Source: Loxodes magnus (taxonomy: Eukaryota; Ciliophora; Karyorelictea; Loxodida; Loxodidae). Taken from it: 64,000 bases of DNA. This document shows positions 1 through 11,867 of the stretch, one piece after another. Numbering within the stretch: the stretch's first letter is position 1; every line of letters starts with the position of its first letter. The stretch lies in NCBI GenBank assembly GCA_946699065.1, contig CAMPDV010000042.1, positions 124,001-188,000 on the forward strand, in the 5' to 3' direction. Under the pieces are notes generated by a model, which saw only the letters and a list, made by a program, of their open reading frames with translations, was not told the origin of the DNA and made no database searches. A program made the position numbers and the translations under genes.

Positions 1-71
1 GTAGCATGGTTTAGTTTGCAAGATAAAGTTATAAATCTATTGCCTACTAAAGTGAAAAGATTCTAATTTCA

Positions 72-2818
72 TCATTTATTGGACTTTATAGATTGAATTA
101 GTTAGGCGTCTTTAAATTCGTATTTATTTAAAATCTCTTCAATATTTATTTCATTAAACCCAAATTTTGACTATTTTAAGTTTAAAGTGTCTTGATTAAA
201 TTTGGCATCTCTTTCCAAATTTTGTTTGACTATCCCAATTCATCACATATGATGTCTAATTATTTGAATTTTCTAAAATTACAATCTGCTAATCTTCTTA
301 AATTTAATCAATTAAAAATGTTTATGTTGAAGCATTTCATTTTATTTCTTTCAAGTAAGATTGAGTTTTAACATCTTATTATTTTCTCTATATTTCTGAA
401 ATTTATGCATAAACATTTAGCTTCATTTCTACTTGATGCTCATAATTCTGCATGAGTTAAACATATAATTCGTTTAATTCATTATATTACTCTTACAGTT
501 TTTCATTATTCTATTTTGTGATTTATAGTTCTTGTTAAGAAGTAACTAGCTAATGATTGGTAACTACTGTTATTGTTCCTTCATCCTTAGTATTGATAGA
601 ATTTTAAGTCTAAATAACCTAATTCTTTAGCTCCATGATTCTTGTCTAACTATAATTGCTTATTAATTTCCCTTTTTCTGTTCATGTTCAAGCATCTTTT
701 CTATTAATTTTTAAACAGGTTTGTGTTTCCTTTTCTCAAAACTATTTTTATTAACACGAGACAAGCCTTTAGTAGACACTCTATATATCTTAATTGATAA
801 ATTATTTGTTTAATTTATCATATAAATTCTACAACTTTGTATACTTCAATTCAACGAAGTCGCACTAGGTAGATTGATCTAAGAATAATAAGTCTGTACC
901 AGTAGTTGAATCTAAAGTCGATATAGTTGCTTGAGGAATTTAGTTGCTGAATTGAATTTCAATTTATGTTTATTCATTCTATGCCTGAGGAGTGATTGTT
1001 TATGTAAAATTGCTTTTGACTGATTTGGCATATTAATTTTTTTGAAAGCTCAGTTCCTATGATATTTAATAATTCTCATTTTGTAATAATTAACACTAAG
1101 CCTGTTGTTACTGGCAATTGACTGTGAGTGAATGTACCTTTTAGTCGATCTGATCTATTTTGCTTAATAAATGAAAATTTTCACCTTTGAGATTTTAGTT
1201 AAGATTTTCACCTCCTAAGATGTTGTTATACTTCATTATGTCTCAAATTACATTTACTCAATTCAGCTTGAATGAATTAAATTTGAGTAACCAAGTTGTT
1301 TATAATATTTTAGGCTTCTTACTTGGAAGCAAGTATTGCCACATCTTGTAGTTTAAAGGATTGTGTCATGCTCATTAGCTCCTCACGAAGCATAGCTTGT
1401 TTTTCTATACTTTGCTATTAAGTCTAAGTGAGAAGTTAACTCTAAGTTTCCAATTCTTATATTTAAGTTAAGGAAAGATCAGTATTCGTTTATATTGATT
1501 ATTATTTATTTGTAGCATTATTTACAAATTATTTGGACTAAAGCATTAACTATTTCTACTAATTATCAAGCCTTAAGATCTAATTTTTATTCTAAATTTT
1601 CTTAATTTACTTTTAAGCTTTAAATAAATAAGTTTGGTATTATTCTAAATGTATTTTATATTGTGATTTAATGTTTAAAGTTTCTTTATTGTGTTACTCA
1701 TATATATGTATTAGCTTTTCTTACAGAGAATTATTTTTAGTTATGAGTTTTTAAATTCGAAATTTAAGATTTTTGCTTTCGCTTAGCCTTTAATTTTCAA
1801 AAGTATTTGCCTCTTCTATCTTGCTTTAAATTTTATATTTTAATTTTGCAATTTTTTCTTAAAGTTACGCATTTTAAATCTCAAGATCAGTTAAGTATGT
1901 AATATCAAACTTCTCTTAGTAATCAGTTTAAATGTCTATTGAAATCTGCTATTGACTTTTTATGTTATTTTGTGTATTGAATCGTTGAATTTTTATAGTC
2001 TCTTATTAATTTTGTATTTAATTTTAGTTTTTAATTAAAGAAATATCTTAAATATCCTAAGTATCTAAAGTATCTTACTGTATATTGGATATTTTAGATA
2101 CCATCGTAGAGGTTGAAGTAACAAGCTAGTCTTTTTACCTATAAGTATATTTCCTATATTTGAGATTAGTCTTCAATTAATGTCCACGTTTTAAAGAATT
2201 GCCAAGCTGTCTTAGTGGAATTCGAAGATATCTATTAATTTGGCATTAACTGCAGCTCTTTAGCAAATTTCTTAGTAATTTCATGATATTATCAACGGAT
2301 TTAAGTTGCAGCGATTCCATGTCTATTTCATAAAAGTAGTTGAACATCTGCCTATGCTCATCGTTTTAGAAAGCAGCTTCTTTATTTTTAGATAAAGAAG
2401 AGTCGCTAAGAAAGAAATCTTGCGAATTTTTGTACATGACCATTTTTTTATTAAATTGCTAATATTATTTTTTTTAATTATCTGAGTTGGAAATATGAAA
2501 ACATTCTAAGATGTAAAATATCGCATGTCTTACTTCACTTAATCTCATGTTCGCTAAAAGTTTAATAAATTTGAAAATAAACATTTATTTACTAACTCAA
2601 GTTTCAAAAAAGTATTGATATAGATGCTCATCATTTTTGATGAAAAACTCACCTCAATCATATGTTTTTCTTCCTATCAAACTGATAGATTTTAATATGA
2701 ATAATAAAAGCTTGATTACGTTTCCGTTTTCACTCTTGATACTATTTTATTCTCAATTATTAGATGAGTATCATAATTCTAGTTCACAATTCTACTGCCT
2801 CTTAAATTTTATTAGCAT
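72..2818 (-). CDS. Coiled-coil protein of unknown function, several short introns
   Basis: No family recognised. The frame from the ATG at 2818 begins MLIKFKRQQNCELELW and runs as a mixed globular region, then into a long Gln/Glu/Lys-rich coiled coil (for example KIQSKIEEANTFENQRLSES), and ends in SIKSNK followed by two TGA codons at 72-74 and 69-71. Coherent sequence jumps frame several times, and each jump can be bridged by a GT..AG block of 16-28 nt. The clearest is the 16-nt GTAAATGTAATTTGAG, which restores AELNIMKYNNILGGENL. Some joints between about 100 and 700 are unsettled. The motif NDEH + aromatic cluster occurs twice, 90 codons apart (near 2635 and 2365). The gene lies 77 bases downstream of a same-strand gene. 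That it is coding is fairly sure; exact exon borders are not. Confidence 0.72.
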
Positions 2819-2895
2819 GATTCAAAAATTAAACTTAACTTTCATTTTTTAATATAACTTATCCCACAAAATATAGAAATAGATATTAATTAGCA

Positions 2896-3669
2896 TCACA
2901 ACTACAGTGTCTTTTAGTTTTTGATCATCTATAAAGCTTTTAATACTAAATCATTATTCAAAAAAAATGAAATAAAGTATTACCATTTAACCCTAAAAGC
3001 CCTCTCTTCTAGCTATCTTCATACAATATATAAGCTACTATGATCTACTAGTTGATATGTTTAAGTATTAATTTTAGTTTTGATTTATAAGTTAGAAATT
3101 TAGAATTTATTAAAAGGAAAAGTTAAGCAAGTTCTATAATCAGCCAGTAAGGGATCATAGGCTGTCTCTTATAAAAATATCTTGATCTTTAATCTTAGAA
3201 TACTATAAAAAGTTTCCTGCTGAATAAAGCACATAAGAAAAATATGATTGTAACAAATACCAGCCAAGCCACCATATATAATAAGCCTCTAGAAAGATTC
3301 AGAAATGGGAAAAGTATGAACTAATGATATGATAAATAGTGTTAGGCACAAAATAAGCAAGATAAAGAGATCTTAATGCTGTAATTATAACTAGTTTTCT
3401 TTTATCCTTTTTATAAATAGCAAAATAAGCTTCCACACAAATAACAAAGCAAATAAAGTAAAATATTAAATTGACTCCAGATGCTCAGCTTGATTCCTGT
3501 TTCATATAAAGTTCTAAGAGCTATTATTCGGGGATTACATTGTTAAGGGATTTTACCGCAGCATTTGTAATAGATTAGCTTTGCCATCAGAGAATAATAA
3601 TCAACAAAACCCTCAACAAATAATAAAAGCAGTCTAGCAAAATAATAAATTTAGCTCCTTTCACGACAT
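2896..3669 (-). CDS. Predicted four-TM membrane protein, unknown
   Basis: No family recognised. Reading TGA as Trp gives 257 aa from the ATG at 3669, starting MSWKELNLLFCQTAFIICW. Four hydrophobic spans are visible: about residues 8-28, 75-95, 108-128 and 140-160. They are separated by short hydrophilic loops such as IKRIKENQLQLQHQD. After the last span is a hydrophilic tail (ETAYDPLLADYRTC). An earlier in-frame TGA at 3019-3021 would end the protein at 216 aa, and I cannot tell which TGA terminates. The gene is on the same strand as, and just upstream of, the coiled-coil gene ending at 72, and is divergent from the gene starting at 4436. Confidence 0.58.
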
Positions 3670-4435
3670 GTATAAATAAGCAGCACTTATTCATCTTTTT
3701 TCACTTCAACAGCTAAAATATTGTTAATGTTAATTTAATTACAGCTTAATAAATAGTTAGCTGACTTATTTTATATTACAGTTAATTTTATCCTTCAATT
3801 GAATGGTATCTTATAAGAATATCCCTTAAATTAATTCTAATTAACACTTTGACTAAAATTACATAGCTGAGAATGAAAAGGTATCTTCCATCAATCTCTA
3901 TAAACGATTTTTCCTTAAATTAGTCTATTATATTTAATATACCATATGTTCATCTTAACTGGCCTCTTTATGAATTTAACGTAGAGAAGTAATCTAATTA
4001 ACTAGAGCATCCTTACTATAAAGATGATTCTTCAAATTTAGGTTTTAAAAATATTAGATGAAATAGCTTTAATGTTGTCTTACCCTTTTTAAAAGAAAGA
4101 GAAGGTAAAATTTTTGATTCTACTTACTTAGCTCTAATTAATCTACCCACTTAGTTTATTTAAATACTCTACTTCCCTTTGAAATTATCTTATCAAAAGC
4201 TCAAGTGCTTGATTAAGTATTCTCTTTTAGCTAATAAATTTAATATACTTTTCTACATAAAATCTATTATACTACTAGTTCTAAAAATTAAGATAAACTT
4301 ATTATAAGAAAAGCACTCTAAAATAATAACTACTAAACAGCTTTTTGCTAACTAAGTATCAAATAAACAATTTTTGAATTAGCATTAGAAAGAGAAATAG
4401 AAACAGAAAAAGAGAGAAGAAAGGAAGGAAATTAA
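3670..4435. other. Intergenic, divergent promoter region
   Basis: 766 bases between two divergent genes. AT-rich, with a purine-rich run (about 4385-4432, GAAAGAGAAATAGAAACAG and similar) directly ahead of the ATG at 4436. I see no gene or structured element here. Confidence 0.5.
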
Positions 4436-6103
4436 ATGCACTTTCTATCTTTAAATAAAATGCAAAAGATATACAAAATTCTAATTTTATCTACTATTAC
4501 TATTATGCTACTCAGTTATTTCCTCTTAGCTATATTTAGTTCTGAAAAATAATTGCCTAAATAGTAAGAGTAGTCTATTATTTAAAACTAGTAGTTGCTT
4601 GAGTAATTAGAAGTATAAATTTCTAATTCTAAGGGAGTTGAAGAAGAAGAAAATGTAGAAATTGAAGAGTTTTTGGAAGAGAAGGAAAGTTAAAATGAAG
4701 TTGAGGAAGAAAGATAAATAGAAAATGAAGTAAAAATTGAAGAAGAAAAGGAAAAAGAAAATTATGAAGAGATTAGTGTATTGGAAAATTAGTAAGAGAG
4801 CAGAAATGAATAAGAACACATATTGAATAAGTTGTATTAGATGGATTTTTGGAATATGAAATAATATGTTGCTTAAAAATTTCCTGATGGAAACGAAACT
4901 ATTAAAAGCCCTATTGAAATTCTAAAAAATTTTGAAAAAGTAAGCGAATGCGTTTAACTTGAACCAGGCTAAATCTGATAGAAGTTTAACTATCCATAAA
5001 AAAGATATTATCCAATTGCCGTTTCAAACACTAATCCATATGTTCAATTTATGCCATATGCTGCTATTCATTATAGGATTTGTGGCTATGAACCTGTTTT
5101 TTTTCTTGAAGGAAAAAAATCTAAATGAAGCTAAGATCATATCAAAAAAGTCATTCGATAACTTGACTAGATTAAGATAAAGTTCAATGACTATGATATC
5201 ATTTAGAATGAAAATGACAAAAAGAAATATAACAGAATGTGGAACCAAAATATAAGAGTCTTTATTCCTTTATTTTTTAAGCCAAATGATTTTTTACTTT
5301 AAGGAGACGTTGACGTTTTTCAATTTGATTGCTCTGAATTCTATAGACATAACATATCTCAGTACAAATTCTATCATTTTTGAGAAAACTGATACCATAA
5401 CTTGAATCAGTTCTACACATTTCGGAACTATACAATTTAGTATAGACTGCTATTTTTCTTTATGACATACAAAGCGGAAGATTTTGTAAATTTAATTCTA
5501 AATGATTCAGATAAATGAAATTGAAGTGCTTAAGAAAAGAAGTAGTATGTTTTGAAAAGAACCATAGAATTATTCGAAGCTGATGAGCATAGAGGATTTG
5601 ATGAAATCTATATCTCATATTTTCTTGATTAATGGCGTCAAATGTAAAATAATGCTACTTGACTTGATGGATTATACAAATCTTATGGTATGAAACCTTC
5701 TAACTAAAAACTTTTTTAAGGAATATCTAGAACTGAAAAATGACGTGTTTCTGAAACAGGAGGAATGACTTGAAAACACTGAAAGTTTCATTTCTGCAGT
5801 AGCTTTCTTTAAAATTTGACTCTTTCTCAAGTTAAAGAATTTTATTCCAAATGCAAGCTTTTTCACTTTAAAGGTTAATATGAAAATAAATGAATAGACT
5901 TTCCTTGAATTTTCACAATTCATTATGGATGTCATTTTAGAAAGTAATTACACTAAATGGCTAAACTTGCTGTTAAAAACGAAGAAACAGAGAATTAAGT
6001 ATGGGAAGAAATAGAAAGATATTTTAGCAATTAAGGGACTAAATAAGCTATGCATACACATGTTTAAAAACATCCTTATATTATTTAATCACTTTATCTA
6101 TGA
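4436..6103 (+). CDS. Type II membrane protein, possible glycosyltransferase
   Basis: 555 aa, single exon, ATG at 4436, TGA at 6101. A short cytosolic N-terminus is followed by one hydrophobic anchor (about residues 14-34, ILILSTITIMLLSYFLLAIF). Next comes a Glu/Gln-rich stem (about 38-125) and a lumenal domain of some 400 residues rich in aromatic amino acids and cysteine. This is the usual layout of Golgi glycosyltransferases. GDVDVFQFD at about 290-298 offers a DxD-like metal site, and the stretch PYAAIHYRICGYEPVFFLEG precedes it. Trp is written both TGG and TGA (for example FWENW, WKHWKF). The frame holds dozens of TAA/TAG Gln codons. The gene is certain; the enzyme call is inferred from topology and the DxD-like motif only. 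Confidence 0.82.
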
Positions 6104-6639
6104 TAATTTATATCTGATATCACACTCAATATTTAGAAGTCCTAATTCATTAAAACCAGTTAATCAAAGTGCATATACACTATTATAAAAAGCTTCCTTG
6201 TTTTGGTAAAGAAAACTAAGATAGTTACTACTAAATAAGAAGACGAGTAACTTATTAAATTCCTATATAATATAGCTAAATTCAAATACAGATGAAGTAG
6301 CAAATAGTAAGGTTCTAGAGCTTTAGTAATCTAAGTATAATTAGAATTCTAGTTAGTGCTAGTACTATTAATAAACCTCTTCTTATCTATTTATACAAGT
6401 AAGTAAACTACTATTTATATTAATAAATTGCTTGGAGTAAATAAATACCTTTAGAAATCATTTAAAAGTATTTAATACAAAAAACCTGATAAAGGTACAA
6501 ATAACTATGTAAGAGATGAGGGTAATGAGAAATAGTGTACTGATGGTATTAAATATAAGTAGCTTAATGACTATAAATTAAAAGTTAGATAATAGTAGAA
6601 AACAATATTGAAAAGTATCATTTTATATATCTTAAAGAA
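6104..6639. other. Intergenic spacer
   Basis: 536 bases between two plus-strand genes. AT-rich with many TAAG/CTTA words. The sequence up to the ATG at 6640 is in frame with the next gene for some codons but has no upstream ATG. Nothing else seen. Confidence 0.4.
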
Positions 6640-9600
6640 ATGTCTAAATAAGTAATTAGTTTTCCTAAAATTAAGAAAACTAATATTAGTCTAAATGAAC
6701 CTCAAACTTGCAGATCTTTTTCAGTGTAGAAAACAAGAAAATAGTAGAATCAATTTATTAACTAACAAGAAAGCTTTCACTATTAAAAAACAGTTGATGT
6801 TACAATTTATGGACCTAAAATACCAGAAAGAAAGAATTGCTCTATAATAAATGATTACATTAAGGGTTAGAAAGAGAAATAGAACTAAAAAAATGACAGA
6901 TCGATAGATATTTCCTACTTGCTAGAAGCAAATGAAATATAGTAGTAAACGAGTAGGTAGGAAAATTAGTTGCAACTTAATAAATTTTCTAATGTTTATA
7001 AATCTGAAATTCATTAAGATGAAAATATTGATTTAGATGCTATTAAGAAGGCTGTTAAATAATCGCACTCTCTTCTTTTTAAGAGAAGGCATATGCAAGC
7101 ATTATTAAAGCAAAATATTTCAAGTAATAACCAAAATCCCAATGACCTTGGACCTCCAACTGGAAGATAAGAAGTTGAACTTTTGAGTCATTGAATGAAC
7201 GAAATGTTAGCCAAATACTTTGATAATAAGAAGGGAAAAGGAAGGTATTAAACGTTACAAACTATTCTAAATCTAGCTTTTTAAGAAATAACTAGACAAA
7301 TCAAAGTTCAATGTGTAGAACGAGGAGAACTTTTGGAGAATATATGAAACTGCTTTATGCACTAGCTTGAATAATCTCATCAAATGCAGTAAAATTTTCA
7401 GCAAAAACTAAAGAATAAGGAAAGAGATCTTAATCAGCAGATTGCATAATTTCAGTAAGTTTTAAAACTTCGTCCTCTTATACATTTTCTAGAGCTAAAA
7501 TATGGAAACAGTTTAGAATAAATATTGAATGAATATGCTAAATCATAGCAAATACTTGAAAGTAGTGAAACTTAATAGAATTATTTAGAGGGTCTACAAA
7601 AGCAACTAAGAAAAAGCTAAGAGGAATTAGAAACTTACAAAAGAAGGATGAAAGAAATGCAGATTATTCTTGAAAAACTAGTTGAGGTTAATAAGGAAAC
7701 CATTTAGAGCAGAATTAACATTTATAAAAATATGCATCCTAATTAAAAATCAGTTAATGAGTGAAAAGAAACCTTGGAAAATATACTATAAAAAGCAGTA
7801 TTTTTAGAAGAACCTTCGAAAGAAGAGTAAAATCAAAATCTATGATTTGATAATTAAATTATAGTCGATATGGATTAAGATTTACCTCTAATCAATTAAC
7901 CAGAAACCTAAAATTTACTAAACCCAGAAGAGTAGGCAAATGAAAAGTAACAAGTAGTAGATTTACCTTCCTATTTCGAACAGTTCGTAACAAGCTTTTT
8001 GGATGAAGAAGATATAAAGCAAGTTTAGAAGTGAACTTTGAAGAAGTTAGAGTCTGTTTTATAAAACTTTATCATTTACTCCAAAGATTTAAGCTAAGTA
8101 TATATTTCAGAGCTTCAAAACTACCTACTTCCTGAAGATTAGCAAATCTTATACAATTACAAAAACAGAGAAATTTCTGACGCTCAAATTTAATGTGATA
8201 TGGACCAAAATAAATCTAAGAAAAAGACTAGGAAAAAGCAAAAAAAGCCAGAAACGATTTCTGAAAAGTAAGCTGGAGAATAGTAAGAAGGAAATAGCAA
8301 AAAAAACGAGAGTGAACTTTAAAAGATACTTATCAGATAGCAGTTAGAAATGCTTTTATATAATCTAAAACCATCAAGCTATTAGATCTAATTGCTTAGG
8401 GAGTACTTTATTGGTATAGATTACTATGAGATAATTCCATTAAGGAACATTTTTGATGAAGTTTTCATTTAACATACTTCATAATAAATTCAAACTGAAG
8501 AATCTATTTTTGAAATAAAGCAAACAAAGTTTGATAGATAAAGTTTAGATAGTTATGAAAAGTAAGAAGTAAAGCAGATTGAGGAAACTAAGCAAGAAAA
8601 TAAGAACTAAATGATTATTAATATGGAAGAGCTTGAAATGCAAAGTATGAATGGAGATGAGCAATAACTAAAGTATCTAACTGGAAATCAGTTTAAAATC
8701 ATGCAAGAAAATGAATAAAACAATGCTTTTCAGAACTTATACTTCAAACTAAATAGTCTAAAGATAGTTATGCTTTTATAAAAAATCTTAAATATCAATA
8801 GTTCAGGGGAAGTCGAGGTTAAAATCTAACCATAGCCAGAAATTTAAAATGAGGTATAATAGAGTGAAAATATAAGTAATGAAGAAAAGAAAATCCAGCC
8901 TTTAAACTAGTAAATCAAAATTTTAGAATTTTAATTAAAAAATAAAGATTTTGAGTTATAGTAATTTAATAAGCAATAAGAATAGAAAATTGATATATAG
9001 CAAAATTAACCAAAGTAACTATAAACTAGTAGTACTTAGAATATGAATATTGAATAGTCAAATCTAACTACCTTCAATTTAAATTAGAGCGAAGATTTAT
9101 AATCAAATCTGAATATGCAAAACTAGTTTAATTAGAGTTTAAATTAATCTAGCTATACAGAAGGAAATTAAATACCCCGAAATATAAATTAATAATATCC
9201 AAATGAGGATTAGAGTAAAAATGGTTTAGTAGTAGATTAAAAAGGATTGAATCCAATAATTAATTAGAATTAAATAAACATTGAAAGGAAATAAAGAACA
9301 TCTTAAGAAGCTTTCTAAACTACCTAAATTGTATAAGGAGAACAACTAAATGCTTAAAATTAAATACTCTCTTAATAGCAAAATTCAATAGTTATCTCAA
9401 ACTAGGAACAAATTCCAAAAGAAGGAAATTAATAAAATTCTAAAATCTTAAAGCTAAAACAAAAGTTGTAATCTATCTAAGAGTTGGATTTTAAGCAAAT
9501 AATAGCTTAAGAAGTTAGTAAAAAGTAATAGATTTTGAATGAAATTAGCTAGCAAAAGCAAAATCTCTAAGACCAGATTAAAAAACTGAAGGAATAAAGA

Positions 9601-10768
9601 TTAAGTATGTAATCGTAAAAAATTTAAGTGGATTCATAATTTTCCTCTATAGATAATCAGTAAACTTAAGAGGAAGGCTATTCAAATTTGATTTAATAAA
9701 CAACATAAGCCAAAGACTTCAAACTACAAAATTATCAGGCAATAAGACAAAGTGCCTTTGACTAGCAAATCTAAAAAGCTAAATAGTGAAATACAAATAG
9801 TTACTAAGGCACTGTGATTCAGGAATTTTAATTTGCTGTAAAGAATAGAAAAAAAGTATACCATCCAAGTAGAGATGTCCTTGCATACATTGATATATCA
9901 AATCCGAAGCAGAAAATGAGATAAAACGTACTGTTAAAATTAATATCAAGCATCTATGAAGCAAAAAATTTATTAGGAAAAGATTTAGTTTTGGTAAAGA
10001 AAAGAGACTTGCTTGAATATCTATACGATGAACTTCTAGTAAGTTCTTTATTTGCAGCATAAATATGGAATTAAATAAATAGCAGAAAAGAAGTTTGAAG
10101 ATGTTATATTGAGTTCTCTTTCCTTTTAATCGTGCGATAAAATCAATAATTTTTGCAAATTTCTAAGATTAGAAGAGGATTTGAGCTATACTAATGAGGA
10201 GCTTATTTTCTACTTAAACTGCTGCGATTTTATCTAAAATAGCTCGATTGGAGTGAAACTACATAATGATGACCATTCACCTATACACTGGGTTGCTTAT
10301 GAAAGAGCTCTAGCATGCGCGTAGTAATATTTTTCAGACAAACTAAGTCAAATAAGAATGGACGTTTTAAAAATGAATGTAAGATTTCTTTTATAGGGCC
10401 TTATACAGATAAATTAATTAGTAGATCGATAGTTTGTCAATCCTCATAGACTTGATAAGGAAAAGTTTCTGACAATAATGCTATAAGGATTAATATTCCT
10501 TAAACAGAAAATAATGGCTCAATTAATTCTTCATACTGAAAATCAGTACTAAAATGATAATATGTTTAGCTAGAAGGAAGTCTTATAATTTTTTAGTTAG
10601 CTAAGTGTTATTCCTAATGACGAAGAATTTAAGAACTTTTGGAATGAAAAGACTATAGAAGGAGAAGATAATTAAATAAGTTTGGAAGGCCTTTTATTAA
10701 TTTGTCTCAAGTTTAATGTTTTCGATATCAAAAAAGTACTAGAAAAAGAAGACAATGCTGCAAAGTGA
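6640..10768 (+). CDS. Axonemal dynein light chain (p28)-like coiled-coil protein
   Basis: 1363 aa from exons 6640-10038, 10058-10378 and 10397-10768, with introns of 19 and 18 nt. Residues about 155-245 carry LGPPTGRQEVELLSHWMN and then ITRQIKVQCVERGELLENIW. These match the axonemal dynein light chain (p28/AXDND1) pattern of a conserved RQVxxxCxERG helix. Long Gln/Glu-rich coiled coils and a Gln/Asn-rich low-complexity middle (about 770-1000) follow, then a globular C-terminal part (RLEEDLSYTNEELIFYLNCC onward). In animals AXDND1-type proteins are large coiled-coil sperm/cilia proteins, so a role in the axoneme is likely, but this is inference. The first intron is required, since without it the frame is lost. 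The second is a multiple of three and less certain. Confidence 0.82.
10039..10057 (+). other. 19-nt intron of the p28-like gene
   Basis: GTAAGTTCTTTATTTGCAG. Removing it joins YDELL to HKYGIKQIAEKKFED in frame. Keeping it puts the downstream 700 bases out of frame. Confidence 0.8.
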
Positions 10769-11867
10769 ACTACCTTTTTTATTTATATATTTACTACTTT
10801 CTTAAATATAAGCATGCTATATTAAAATACAGCTAAACATATAAGTTAAACACTTAATAAATATATCTTCAAGAATAGCTTAATTAATAGCTTCTTTAAT
10901 ATAAAGGGTCTTTAGATTTAAAATAGCATTGATTCAAACTAATTTTAATTAAGTTTATAGTGCTTATGATAATATAGAAAAATGACTAAACACCTAAATT
11001 TAAGCAATTAGATATGAGAAATGGGAATATGTTATATTATATAACTTTCATATCTTTTTTGAGGGACTCTATCTTAAATTTTAATTGCCTTTTTTCTCAA
11101 ATTTTAAAGATAAATCTACAGTCTAATACTACGAGTATGGTAGTTAATTAATCAAGCGTATTAATCTCTTTCAACCATAATTGAGTATTAGCTAAGTTTA
11201 TATATTTAATTATGTCTTCTATTAATTAACTCTTAGAGTCAAGGTATATTAAACATAAATGCTTTTAAATACATCAGACAGTTACTTTTTCACATCCTTG
11301 CTTACTTTCTTAGAAATATGACTTTTATTAAATCAAATAACCCCTTTATTTGCTAGTATCTCTAAAGCAATCTATTAAATACTCTAAAAGATATAACTAT
11401 CCTCTACTTCTTATTCTATTGTATTTACTTAAAGGAAGGCAATAAAGTATAAACAGCAAACAGAAGCTAAAAGTGATTAGTATAAGCAATATATTAAATA
11501 GCAAGCAGATATTAAGACTTATAGAACTGTAATTATATAAATAAAGCTTTAAGCAGTATATCCTGGTCTTAATTGATCATTCTTGCAAAGAACCTTATTA
11601 AAAGCTTTTAAAATTGTTAATTCAGATCTAGTTTATAAGGTAAGGGAAACGTTAGATAAAGGAACTTATTAAGTATAAAGGTAAGGGTGAATTAGCATAG
11701 TAAGAGATATCTAAACCAAAGAGATAGTAGCATTAACTAAGCTATTTAACTAGAAACGATATAGAGATAATGATTACTTAGCTTTATAAAGCACTTAGAT
11801 ATAACTCTTTTAATTACTAATTCCAAATATGTATCCCTAACTCTTAAATTATAGTTATCATACTAAA
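10769..11867. other. Intergenic, no supported gene
   Basis: 1.1 kb between two plus-strand genes. A short complementary pair lies at about 11022-11100 (ATGAGAAATGGGAATATG region and a later CTCAAATT). No frame carries recognisable protein. A possible in-frame extension of the next gene to an ATG at 11829 exists. Confidence 0.4.

Noticed and set aside
4607-5935. Standard-code ORFs on the minus strand here (70-87 aa)
   Set aside because: They are shadows of the 555-aa plus-strand membrane protein once TAA/TAG are read as Gln and TGA as Trp.
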